Shown one piece after another: positions 1 through 6,499 of a stretch of 14,804 bases of DNA. This stretch comes from Candidatus Levybacteria bacterium RIFCSPLOWO2_01_FULL_39_10. Its GTDB lineage: Bacteria > Patescibacteriota > Microgenomatia > Levybacterales > UBA12049. The stretch is from the NCBI GenBank assembly GCA_001782515.1, contig MFOV01000014.1, forward strand, positions 1 through 14,804, in the 5' to 3' direction. How positions within the stretch are numbered: position 1 is the first letter of the stretch; every line of letters starts with the position of its first letter. The notes under the pieces were generated by a model that worked only from the letters and a program-made list of their open reading frames with translations, had not been told where the DNA came from and did not search any database. The translations under genes were made by a program, and so were the position numbers.

Positions 1-5
1 AGTCA

Positions 6-716
6 CTAATTTATAGATTTGACTATCGTCCATATAATTCTGAATGAGTGGTACCAGCGAATTTTTTTACCGTCTTTATGTAAACGAGGATTGTATATGA
101 TTGGCACCTCTTCAATTTTATATCCGGAATTTACTATTTTTATACTTATTTCAGTGTCGAATTCAAATCCTTTAGAATTTAATGGTCCAATTTTTTTTAT
201 AACGTCTGATTTAAAAGCTTTTGATCCTGAAATAAAATCAAGAGCTTTTTGTTTTATAAATTTTGCAATTAAAAAATTAATAAAAGCACCACCTAGGTAA
301 TAAGCAAATGAAGAATATCTATTATTTTTGTTTAATTTTCTTGACCCATAGACAACTTTTGCATCATTTTTTAGAATAGGTTTCAGAAGAAATTTAATAT
401 TTTTTGGTGGATACTCAAGGTCTGCATCCTGTATTACAAGAACGTCTCCAGTTGCCGAAGAAAAGCCTTTTTTTAAAGAAGCTCCTTTTCCCTGATTGTT
501 TTTTAACGATATAAGTTTAATACCCTTCTTTTTGTATATGAAGCTTTTTATAAGTGTTTCTGATTTGTCCGTTGATCCATCATCAATAATAATAATTTCT
601 TTGACAATTCCAGGGAGTTTTAAATTTTCAACTTTTCTAAGAAGCGGCATAACGGTTTTTTCTTCATTATATACAGGTATTAGAACTGATATTTTTTTAA
701 TTTTATTTTTTTTCAT
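6..716 (-). CDS. Family 2 glycosyltransferase, polyprenyl-phosphate sugar transferase-like
   Basis: A 236-residue protein with the GT-A fold layout of the DPM1/GtrB branch of family 2. These enzymes move a sugar from a nucleotide donor to a polyprenyl phosphate or glycan acceptor at the inner face of the membrane. Seen: an N-terminal SVLIPVYNEE strand, DDGSTD at residues 45-50, the metal and nucleotide site QDADLEYPP at 96-104 (D97, D99), and GFEFDTEI at 183-190 as the acceptor/catalytic region. No hydrophobic C-terminal pair of helices follows, so it is a soluble or peripheral enzyme and complete at this length. It is divergent from a membrane glycosyltransferase and a ligase/polymerase, which suggests it makes a lipid-linked sugar donor for them (inference). 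The ATG at 716 has no Shine-Dalgarno sequence. Family is sure; substrate is unknown. Confidence 0.9.
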   Translation of the reverse strand: MKKNKIKKISVLIPVYNEEKTVMPLLRKVENLKLPGIVKEIIIIDDGSTDKSETLIKSFIYKKKGIKLISLKNNQGKGASLKKGFSSATGDVLVIQDADLEYPPKNIKFLLKPILKNDAKVVYGSRKLNKNNRYSSFAYYLGGAFINFLIAKFIKQKALDFISGSKAFKSDVIKKIGPLNSKGFEFDTEISIKIVNSGYKIEEVPIIYNPRLHKDGKKIRWYHSFRIIWTIVKSIN

Positions 717-731
717 CTAATGTCAATAAAA

Positions 732-737
732 ATTATA
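732..737 (-). promoter_or_regulatory. Candidate -10 box for the family 2 glycosyltransferase
   Basis: The minus strand reads TATAAT here, 15 nt before the ATG at 716, which would give a leader of about ten bases. The hexamer 17 nt further upstream is a poor -35, so only the -10 is supported. Confidence 0.4.
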
Positions 738-745
738 CAGTTTTT

Positions 746-754
746 TGTTAGAAT
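746..754 (+). promoter_or_regulatory. Extended -10 promoter element for the plus-strand glycan genes
   Basis: TGTTAGAAT is an extended -10 (TGn followed by TAGAAT). It ends 6 nt before an ATG at 761, so transcription would begin at or next to that codon and the message would be leaderless. No good -35 is visible, as is usual for extended -10 promoters. Confidence 0.4.
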
Positions 755-760
755 AACCAT

Positions 761-865
761 ATGTTAAAGAAATTCCCAAACATCCTTTTTATACTTTGGG
801 CATTTTTTATTTTGTTGCTTTACGTTTTATATTTACTCTGCAGAGGGAATATATGTTTTTATTAG
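761..865 (+). other. Short hydrophobic ORF, probably the displaced N terminus of the GT39-like gene
   Basis: Thirty-four codons from ATG at 761 to TAG at 863-865. The peptide starts MLKKFPN and then has a strongly hydrophobic run of about twenty residues, which looks like a genuine first membrane helix with a positively charged cytoplasmic start. It overlaps the following gene in another frame. A single -1 shift near the GAGGGAA at 843-849 would fuse it to the glycosyltransferase. It could instead be an upstream ORF coupled to the start at 853, or a sequencing indel. Confidence 0.35.
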
Positions 866-2442
866 GAATTTTAATAGCTTCATATTCATATGCCATTTTC
901 CTGATAGGAGTATTTGGTTATCTCACTAAAAATGCTGTTTTTCTTATTACTTTAATATGGGTTTTTCTTGTCATAAAATTATTAAAAAACAAATTTGTAA
1001 CACAGCTTAAGAAGATATCGATTAAGGAAATATCGCAAGATAAATTTGAATTGGTTACTGTTTCAATAATTATTATTCTGCTACTAATTAACTTTATTGG
1101 AATTTTTATACCCGAAATCTCTTTTGATGCGCTTTGGTACCATTTGACAATTCCCAAATTGTATATTGACATTGGGAAAATTACTTTTATCCCAGGAGGT
1201 CTCCTTTATTATTCTGCACTTCCAAAGATGGGGGAAATACTCTATATCTCAGCTTTATTTATTGACGGCACTACTCTCACCAAGTTTATTCATTTTTTCT
1301 TCAGTTTACTTTGTTTAATATCTTTGTACGGTTTTTCACGAATTTTTGTTTCAAAAAAATTTGCACTTCTCTCCGTCTTAATCTTTTATTCAAATTTAGT
1401 GGTTCTGTGGGAATCAACAGCATCTTATATTGATCTTATATGGACATTTTTTGAAATTATTTCTTTTTGGAGTTTTTTCAGATACATCAGTTCAAAAAAC
1501 AAAAAAGACCTTATTCTGTCAGCCTTATTTTTAGGTTTTGCAGCGGGAACTAAGCTTTTGGGTATTAGAGATATTGTTTTGATTATAGTTTTTATTACGA
1601 TACTTGGATTTGTAGAAAAAAAGAATTTTTTAAGTATTTTTAAGGACATCATTTTGTACTCAACTACTTTTATGATAGTTTTATCTCCTTGGATAATCTT
1701 CTCCTATTTTTATACAAATAATCCTATATACCCTTTTCTTACAAACATTTATTCACTATCAACAACAGATCTATTTAACTTCTTAAATATTTTAAGAGAA
1801 TACACTATTCTTTTTATTAAATCTCCAGATCCTATTTCTCCCATTTATATTATTGTGTTACCATTAATTTTTATTTACTTTACGTCATTAAATTTAAAAT
1901 CAAAATATTTATCAATTTTTGTTCTTTTGTCATTAATTTTGTGGTATTTGACTTATCAGGTAGGAGCTGAGGGAAGATATATGATACCTTATCTTGCATT
2001 ATACTCCACTCTCTGCTCGATTCTTATTTTAAAATCAAACACATACATTAGAAAAACTCTGCTTATTATAGTTTTTATCATCGCTTTTTCTTCAATTCTA
2101 TATAGAGGAATTGCAACATTACGCTTTCTGCCCGTAGTCTTTGGACAAGAGTCAAAAGGAGATTTTTTAACGAAAAATTTAAATTTTGACTTTGGCGATT
2201 TTTATGATACAGATGGTTGGTTTGCAGAAAATATCAGAGAAAACGACAAGGTACTTCTTATCGGATTTCATAATCTTTATTATGTTGATTTCCCGTTTGT
2301 TCACGAGTCGTATCTTAAGCCTGAAGACTCGTTTAACTATATAGCAGCCCAAAACACAGATTTACCAAAAAGGTATAATAATTGGAAATTGGTATATGAA
2401 AATGACACAACAAATGTTAAAGTTTATAAAGATATAAATTAA
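853..2442 (+). CDS. GT39-like multi-pass membrane glycosyltransferase
   Basis: About 529 residues with roughly ten hydrophobic helices and a soluble C-terminal tail. It resembles the ArnT/PMT/RgtA superfamily (GT-C), which transfers a sugar from a polyprenyl-phosphate donor to a surface acceptor on the outer face of the membrane. The key sign is the first extracytoplasmic loop, with the sequence FDALWYHLTIPKLY at about residues 91-104: the Asp and the Tyr-His pair match the catalytic and metal loop of these enzymes. I chose the ATG at 853 because AGAGGG lies 5 nt upstream. An in-frame TTG at 796 would add 19 residues of poor quality, and an out-of-frame ATG at 761 encodes a better-looking first helix. 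It is followed by the ligase gene through a TAATG overlap, so the two are translationally coupled. Substrate unknown. Confidence 0.8.
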   Translation: MFLLGILIASYSYAIFLIGVFGYLTKNAVFLITLIWVFLVIKLLKNKFVTQLKKISIKEISQDKFELVTVSIIIILLLINFIGIFIPEISFDALWYHLTIPKLYIDIGKITFIPGGLLYYSALPKMGEILYISALFIDGTTLTKFIHFFFSLLCLISLYGFSRIFVSKKFALLSVLIFYSNLVVLWESTASYIDLIWTFFEIISFWSFFRYISSKNKKDLILSALFLGFAAGTKLLGIRDIVLIIVFITILGFVEKKNFLSIFKDIILYSTTFMIVLSPWIIFSYFYTNNPIYPFLTNIYSLSTTDLFNFLNILREYTILFIKSPDPISPIYIIVLPLIFIYFTSLNLKSKYLSIFVLLSLILWYLTYQVGAEGRYMIPYLALYSTLCSILILKSNTYIRKTLLIIVFIIAFSSILYRGIATLRFLPVVFGQESKGDFLTKNLNFDFGDFYDTDGWFAENIRENDKVLLIGFHNLYYVDFPFVHESYLKPEDSFNYIAAQNTDLPKRYNNWKLVYENDTTNVKVYKDIN

Positions 2443-3620
2443 TGAATTTTTTGAAAATATTTCTTCCATTATTTTTTATAACATTTGCTCTGGGAGAGCT
2501 TGCAAAAGTAAAATTTCCTGGAGGAGTAAGCGTTGGGTTGTTTGATTTTGCTGTAATTATTTTATCCGTTTATTATTTAAAAAAAATATGGGGTAAAAGC
2601 TTTTTCCTTAAAGTTCCAATTATAATTTTTATTTTAGCCTCAGTTTTTTCACTTCTTATTAATATTTTAAATTATGAAAAGTATCAGCTGTTTATTGGCT
2701 CACTCTACCTTATCAGATGGATTGCCTATACAGGAATTTATTTTGTTTCTGCAAGCTTGTCTTCTCTGGGAAAAGATTATGCACACAAATTCATGACAAT
2801 CTCAGGTGTTGTAATACTTGCTATTGGTTATCTCCAGTTCTTTTTCTTTTCAAATCTTAAAAATCTTTATTTTTTGGGTTGGGACGACCACATGTATAGA
2901 ATGGTATCTTCTTACTTGGATCCTAATTTTGCAGGAGTTATTTTTGTACTTTTTCTTATCTATTTTTTTGTTTACAAAGACAAACTATTTAAAAACATCT
3001 ACATGGGTTATTTTGCCGTTTTAACAACGTTTTTTGCAGTAATCTTAACTTATTCAAGGGGAGCAATGTTAATGCTTACAGTTAGCGCTCTTACTTATTC
3101 GATTATTAAACGTAATTATAAGGTAATTCTGGGGGTACTTGGAGCATTTGCAGTGGCATTTATAATTCTTTCCCCAAGATTTTATATTGAAAATACAAAC
3201 CTTTTAAGAACATACTCAGCATCTCAGCGATTTGCTTCAATGAGGCAAGGACTTTTTATCGCGAAAGAAAATCCGCTGGGGGTGGGATTCAATACCTTTA
3301 GGTATGCCAGGGAAAAATACGGTTTTAAGGACGTGTCAATTACCGGCCCAAGTCACGCCGGCGCTGGGGTTGATAACAGCTTAATTTTAATTTTGGCAAC
3401 AGCTGGAATTCCCGGATTTATTGCTTACTTATATTTGCTATTTAAAATGTTTAAACTTGGTTTTATTAACCTTAAGAAAAATGATATGGCAATTGTTTTG
3501 GTTGTGTCACTTGCAGGCCTTATTGTAAATAGTCTCTTTATAAATAGTTTAATTTATTCTTTTATTATGGCGTGGATTTTTTTGATTGCCGGTCTTACTG
3601 AGAATAAGCAACACTTATAG
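2442..3620 (+). CDS. O-antigen ligase/polymerase-like membrane protein (Wzy_C type)
   Basis: A 392-residue protein of about ten to twelve membrane helices. It has the layout of the WaaL/Wzy family, which joins or polymerises lipid-linked glycans on the outer face of the membrane. Seen: DPNF at 160-163, TYSRGA at 203-208 ending a helix, then a large outside loop with NPLGVGFNTF at 277-286 and a GPSHAGAGVDNSL stretch around 302-314. The last places a His (305) in the position typical of the ligase active loop, followed by a helix-rich C terminus. Its ATG overlaps the stop of the preceding glycosyltransferase gene by one base. Its 3' end overlaps the convergent Ig-domain gene by 26 bp. Likely partner of the two nearby glycosyltransferases in building a surface glycan. 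Ligase versus polymerase cannot be told from sequence. Confidence 0.82.
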   Translation: MNFLKIFLPLFFITFALGELAKVKFPGGVSVGLFDFAVIILSVYYLKKIWGKSFFLKVPIIIFILASVFSLLINILNYEKYQLFIGSLYLIRWIAYTGIYFVSASLSSLGKDYAHKFMTISGVVILAIGYLQFFFFSNLKNLYFLGWDDHMYRMVSSYLDPNFAGVIFVLFLIYFFVYKDKLFKNIYMGYFAVLTTFFAVILTYSRGAMLMLTVSALTYSIIKRNYKVILGVLGAFAVAFIILSPRFYIENTNLLRTYSASQRFASMRQGLFIAKENPLGVGFNTFRYAREKYGFKDVSITGPSHAGAGVDNSLILILATAGIPGFIAYLYLLFKMFKLGFINLKKNDMAIVLVVSLAGLIVNSLFINSLIYSFIMAWIFLIAGLTENKQHL

Positions 3621-4305
3621 TTTTTTCAGTACTGTTTCCAGCAAGATCCTCGGCAACCACTTTAATTTCATTTGAGCCTTCACGAAGTAACAGACTATAC
3701 GAATAAGTGTTATCAGGGTTTATAATCGCCTTGAATCCATTTACTGTTACTGATACATCCGGATCAGTTTGACCTTTTACAGTAATTGGATTTTCTCCTT
3801 TTATCTCTGATCCGTCAGCGGGTGAGTCGATTGAGATTTCAGGACTTGTTTTTTTATAAACAACTGTTTGGGACTGGGAAAAATCGCTTTCTTTTGTATC
3901 TGAAACAGATCTTGCTTTTATTATGTTTTCTCCCTCAGTAAGAGTAACCAAAAATTCAAAGTTTCCCTCATCATTAACTATTGATTCTTCTTCTTTAAAA
4001 CCGTTTAGATATAGCTCAACAGTTAAGCCTGGACTTGCGGTTCCTTTTATCGTAATTTCCGACTGTGAAGTTGCACGAGAAATTGGATCAAGTCCGGGAG
4101 AGGCAACGTGCACATCGTTTTCGTTATTAACTGATGAGTCATTGGTAATTGAGGTTAGTTGACCGAAAAAGAATCCAATATTTCCAAGAAATGGTATTCC
4201 ATATCTAAAAAACAGAAACAAAATTGCTATTATACCGATTATGGTAATTAACAAATTCTGTTTTGATTTTCTCTCAGATATTTTGGAAAGACGTGATTTT
4301 CTCAT
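3595..4305 (-). CDS. Membrane-anchored protein with two bacterial Ig-like domains
   Basis: 236 residues. A basic N terminus (residues 1-16) precedes one hydrophobic segment at about 17-50. A polar Asn/Ser-rich linker follows at 51-66. Two similar beta-rich modules come next, at about 67-151 and 155-234. Each has the pattern ITIKGTA/ITVKGQT, a V-x-V-x-NG strand, a D-x-x-F/Y-x-F/Y strand and an EG-x-N-x-IK strand. This is the bacterial Ig-like/glucodextranase-B-type fold often found in exported proteins. No enzymatic motif is present. It is likely a surface or envelope protein held by its N-terminal helix. The gene starts only 17 nt after the end of the orphan tRNA 3' half and lacks a Shine-Dalgarno site, so it may be read from the tRNA promoter. 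Specific function unknown. Confidence 0.75.
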   Translation of the reverse strand: MRKSRLSKISERKSKQNLLITIIGIIAILFLFFRYGIPFLGNIGFFFGQLTSITNDSSVNNENDVHVASPGLDPISRATSQSEITIKGTASPGLTVELYLNGFKEEESIVNDEGNFEFLVTLTEGENIIKARSVSDTKESDFSQSQTVVYKKTSPEISIDSPADGSEIKGENPITVKGQTDPDVSVTVNGFKAIINPDNTYSYSLLLREGSNEIKVVAEDLAGNSTEKTISVAYSQ

Positions 4306-4322
4306 GTTTAAATAAATATTTG

Positions 4323-4363
4323 AGCCAACGGTCGGACTTGAACCGACAGCCTATGGTTTATCC
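4323..4363 (-). pseudogene. Orphan 3' half of a tRNA (Thr-like acceptor)
   Basis: On the minus strand: the 3' part of an anticodon loop (GATAA or TAA), the 3' anticodon strand ACCAT, variable loop AGGCT, a perfect T arm (GTCGG, loop TTCAAGT, CCGAC), then CGTTGGC and discriminator T, with no CCA. No matching 5' half (it would need GCCAACG and ATGGT) occurs upstream. The break falls in the anticodon loop, as in the neighbouring split tRNA. Read directly, the loop suggests GAT (Ile). The acceptor end (GGC plus T73) resembles the two threonine tRNAs beside it. It could be a decayed remnant or one half of a split tRNA. Confidence 0.6.
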
Positions 4364-4425
4364 CAGAAAATTCAGCCGTTTGCAGAGCCGTTTCTCGGGA
4401 TCGAACCGAGGACCTGCTGTTTACC

Positions 4426-4527
4426 CGCCTGCAAATCCTGAGCCGACAGTTGGAATCGAACCAACGGCCTAGTGTTTACGAAACACTTGCTCTGCCTCTG
4501 AGCTATGTCGGCGATGGCGGGCAGGCG
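4426..4527 (-). repeat. Inverted repeat closing the tRNA insertion
   Basis: CGCCTGC at 4527-4521 and GCAGGCG at 4432-4426 (minus strand) are perfectly complementary. They border the 102-nt insertion exactly at the anticodon loop of the outer tRNA. The GC-rich motif GGCGGGCAGGCG resembles the short palindromic repeats scattered in many Patescibacteria genomes (family knowledge, not checked here). Confidence 0.6.
4441..4512 (-). tRNA. tRNA-Thr (anticodon CGT), inside the other tRNA
   Basis: A complete 72-nt cloverleaf on the minus strand. Acceptor GCCGACA/TGTCGGC (7 bp), D arm GCTC-AGAGGCA-GAGC, anticodon stem AGTGT/ACACT with loop TTCGTAA (anticodon CGT at 4480-4478), variable loop AGGCC, T arm GTTGG-TTCGATT-CCAAC, discriminator T73. 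The CCA end is not encoded, so a CCA-adding enzyme must supply it. It decodes ACG and sits wholly within the anticodon-loop insertion of the outer tRNA, separated by 8 nt on each side from the closing helix. Confidence 0.93.
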
Positions 4528-4567
4528 AAACAGCTGCTCTACCACTGAGCTAAAACGGCAAAAGTAT

Positions 4568-4573
4568 ATTATA
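4568..4573 (-). promoter_or_regulatory. -10 box of the tRNA locus
   Basis: TATAAT on the minus strand lies 8 nt before base 1 of the outer tRNA, so the transcript would start about at the tRNA 5' end. A weak -35 (TTTTCC or CTTTTC) lies 16-17 nt upstream, in the gap after atpC. A promoter placed this precisely argues that the 5' half is still expressed. Confidence 0.5.
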
Positions 4574-4602
4574 TTTTAGATAAATCCTTGGAAAAGGGCA
4601 AA

Positions 4603-5019
4603 TTAGGAGGTTTTTCCTGACCTGTGTCTGCGGGCGACTTTGAGCTCAAGTAAAGATTTTCTAAGGCTTGCTTCAATTTCTGCAAGATCACGCTGGCTTA
4701 CTTTTTCTTCTTTCAACTTCATCGCACGCTGTCTTGCTTGTTCTGCTTTTGCTGTTTCAATATCTTCGGCTCTTACTGCATAATCACCTAATACATTTAC
4801 TTTGTTTCCGCTTACTTCCAAATAGCCTCCAAGAATTGCGATAGATTGGGTTTTATTTCCGATTTTTATTCTAAGTTCTCCTGGCAGAATTTGAGTTAAA
4901 AGGGGAATGTGATTGGGCAGTATTCCAATTTCACCATTCACAGTTGGAGCAATAACCTCATCTGCTTCACCTGAGTAAACTTGAGATTGGGGAGTAAGAA
5001 CATCTACTGTTAATTTCAT
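4603..5019 (-). CDS. atpC: ATP synthase F1 epsilon subunit
   Basis: 138 residues, the normal length. The N-terminal beta sandwich (about 1-85) carries the family signatures VLTPQSQVYSGEADEV and the GEIGILPNHIPLLTQILPGE region. A C-terminal helical hairpin (about 87-135), rich in Ala, Arg, Lys and Glu, is the part that can extend into the rotor and inhibit ATP hydrolysis. It acts in the central stalk, one copy per complex, bound to gamma and the c-ring. Last gene of the operon, separated from atpD by 79 nt, whereas most other junctions overlap. GGAGGAG lies 12 nt before the ATG, an unusually long spacing, and a 10-bp inverted repeat occupies part of that gap. Confidence 0.96.
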   Translation of the reverse strand: MKLTVDVLTPQSQVYSGEADEVIAPTVNGEIGILPNHIPLLTQILPGELRIKIGNKTQSIAILGGYLEVSGNKVNVLGDYAVRAEDIETAKAEQARQRAMKLKEEKVSQRDLAEIEASLRKSLLELKVARRHRSGKTS

Positions 5020-5021
5020 CC

Positions 5022-5094
5022 CGTTAGAAAACTCCTCCTTCCTGGACGATACATTGTGTTTCTAGATTTGTGACTTAGATTTGATTTTCTAACG
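5022..5094 (-). promoter_or_regulatory. Long-range stem-loop in the atpD-atpC gap
   Basis: CGTTAGAAAA (5094-5085, minus strand) and TTTTCTAACG (5031-5022) form a perfect 10-bp stem around a 53-nt loop. The stem starts 4 nt after the atpD stop and ends 2 nt before the atpC start. It separates the atpC Shine-Dalgarno (5038-5032) from its ATG. It could tune epsilon synthesis or protect the upstream message. There is no U tract, so it is not an intrinsic terminator. Confidence 0.45.
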
Positions 5095-5098
5095 TGAT

Positions 5099-6499
5099 TC
5101 ATTTTTCTTTTGCTTTTTTAACTGCCTCATCTATTGTTCCTACCATATAAAAAGCACTCTCGGGGATTTTATCGTGCTTTCCTTCAAGTATTTCTTTAAA
5201 ACCTGTAACAGCGTCTTTAACACTTACGTATTTTCCCGCTGTTCCTGTAAAGATTTCAGCAACAAACATAGGCTGGCTTAAGAATTTCTCAATTTTTCTG
5301 GCTCTTGCAACAATTAATTTATCTTCTTCTGACAACTCATCCATACCCAAAATTGCAATTATGTCCTGAAGGTCTTTATAGCGCTGCAGAACTTTCTGAA
5401 CGCCGCGTGCAACACTGTAGTGGTCTTCTCCGACTATTTGAGGATCAAGAATTCTTGAAGTAGATGATAGGGGATCGACTGCTGGATAAATGCCTTTATC
5501 TGCAATAGATCGTTCCAAAGAGATTGTTGCATCAAGATGGGCAAAAATTGTAACTGGAGCAGGATCAGTGTAATCATCAGCAGGCACATACACTGCCTGG
5601 ACTGACGTAATTGAGCCTTTTTTAGTAGATGTGATTCTTTCCTGAAGATCTCCCATTTCTGAAGCTAGAGTTGGCTGATATCCAACTGCTGAGGGCATTC
5701 GGCCAAGAAGAGCTGATACTTCACTTCCAGCTTGGGCAAATCTGAAAACGTTGTCTATAAAAAGAAGCACGTCTTCTTTTTTTTCATCTCTGAAAAATTC
5801 GGCCATAGTAAGCGCAGTGAGCGCTACTCTTAGTCTATTTGCAGGCGGTTCGTTCATCTGGCCATATACCATGACAGTTTTGTCCATAACTTTTGCATCT
5901 TTCATTTCCATCCATAGATCAGTTCCTTCCCTAGTTCTTTCACCAACACCTGCAAAAACCGAGTGTCCTGTGTGCTCAACTGCAATATTTCTGATGAGTT
6001 CCTTAACAATAACTGTTTTTCCAACACCTGCGCCTCCAAAAACCGCAATTTTCCCGCCTTTTGTAAAAGGCGCAATAAGATCAATGACCTTAATACCTGT
6101 TTCTAGAATATGTGGTTTTGTTTCCTGTTCTGTTAAAGGAGGAGCGCTTTTATGAATTTGCTCATATTTTATTCCTTTGGAAAGTGATTTTCCGCCGTCG
6201 ATAGTATCGCCTAGGACATTGAAAATTCTGCCAAGCGTGGGCATACCGACTGGCACTTTGATGGGTGATTTGGTTCGTTTAACCTCTATTCCTCTTTTCA
6301 GCCCGTCTGTTGAACCTAGAGCAAGTGTTTTAACCTCCTTGTCTCCAATTATGAATGCAACTTCAAGTATTAATTTCCTTTTGTTCGGAAGATCGATTGA
6401 GAGCGCTTCATTAACATTTGGGATTGAACCCCCAAATCTTACATCAACAACCGGTCCTGCTATTTTTATAATTCTTCCCGTATCGTTTGATTTAGACAT
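5099..6499 (-). CDS. atpD: ATP synthase F1 beta subunit (catalytic)
   Basis: 466 residues, full length for the family. It makes ATP from ADP and phosphate at the three catalytic sites of F1. Domains: N-terminal beta barrel (about 8-80), nucleotide-binding core (about 90-360), C-terminal helical domain. Walker A GGAGVGKT is at 155-162, the catalytic GERTREG at 186-192 (Glu187), Walker B LLFIDN ending near D249, and the QAGSEVSALLGRMPSAVGYQP signature around 256-275. The DELSEED loop, which gamma pushes against, is intact at 387-393. The ATG lies within the last 8 bases of atpG (ATGTCTAA), with AGGAG 9 nt upstream. The gene ends in TGA. All catalytic residues are present. Confidence 0.98.
   Translation of the reverse strand: MSKSNDTGRIIKIAGPVVDVRFGGSIPNVNEALSIDLPNKRKLILEVAFIIGDKEVKTLALGSTDGLKRGIEVKRTKSPIKVPVGMPTLGRIFNVLGDTIDGGKSLSKGIKYEQIHKSAPPLTEQETKPHILETGIKVIDLIAPFTKGGKIAVFGGAGVGKTVIVKELIRNIAVEHTGHSVFAGVGERTREGTDLWMEMKDAKVMDKTVMVYGQMNEPPANRLRVALTALTMAEFFRDEKKEDVLLFIDNVFRFAQAGSEVSALLGRMPSAVGYQPTLASEMGDLQERITSTKKGSITSVQAVYVPADDYTDPAPVTIFAHLDATISLERSIADKGIYPAVDPLSSTSRILDPQIVGEDHYSVARGVQKVLQRYKDLQDIIAILGMDELSEEDKLIVARARKIEKFLSQPMFVAEIFTGTAGKYVSVKDAVTGFKEILEGKHDKIPESAFYMVGTIDEAVKKAKEK

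Larger units (their letters stand above)
4386..4559 (-). tRNA. Split/nested tRNA-Thr interrupted in the anticodon loop
   Basis: Two tRNA halves on the minus strand flank another whole tRNA. The 5' half (4559-4528) has acceptor GCCGTTT, D arm GCTC-AGTGGTA-GAGC, anticodon strand GCTGT and TT. The 3' half (4425-4386) has GGTAA, ACAGC, variable AGGTC, T arm CTCGG-TTCGATC-CCGAG, acceptor AAACGGC and discriminator T. Acceptor (7 bp) and anticodon (5 bp) stems pair perfectly. Removing 4426-4527 (102 nt) leaves a 72-nt tRNA with loop TTGGTAA, anticodon GGT. A junction two bases further in would give CGT; either way it is threonine. The inserted segment is closed by CGCCTGC/GCAGGCG. No CCA is encoded. 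It may be spliced or dead. Confidence 0.65.

Noticed and set aside
4263..4472. A plus-strand reading frame giving a peptide with NRQP, NRGP and GIEPTA elements
   Set aside because: It runs antisense through the tRNA T arms and anticodon stems. Peptides of this look are a known by-product of translating tRNA genes backwards.
4426..4527. Group I self-splicing intron in the outer tRNA
   Set aside because: The insertion is 102 nt, of which 72 is a normal tRNA. There is no room for a group I core and no matching conserved elements.
4386..4559. Shared use of the outer 5' half by both 3' halves (alternative joining)
   Set aside because: GCCGTTT pairs perfectly with AAACGGC of the near 3' half but not with CGTTGGC of the orphan half, and GCTGT does not pair with ACCAT.
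4585..4612. Intrinsic terminator after atpC (GGAAAA/TTTTCC)
   Set aside because: Only a weak 6-bp A/T-rich stem with a 16-nt loop, partly inside the coding end and without a following U tract.
5099..5101. TGA read as an amino acid, as in some Patescibacteria lineages
   Set aside because: TGA ends atpD and atpF at the expected protein ends, so a standard stop is the simplest reading.
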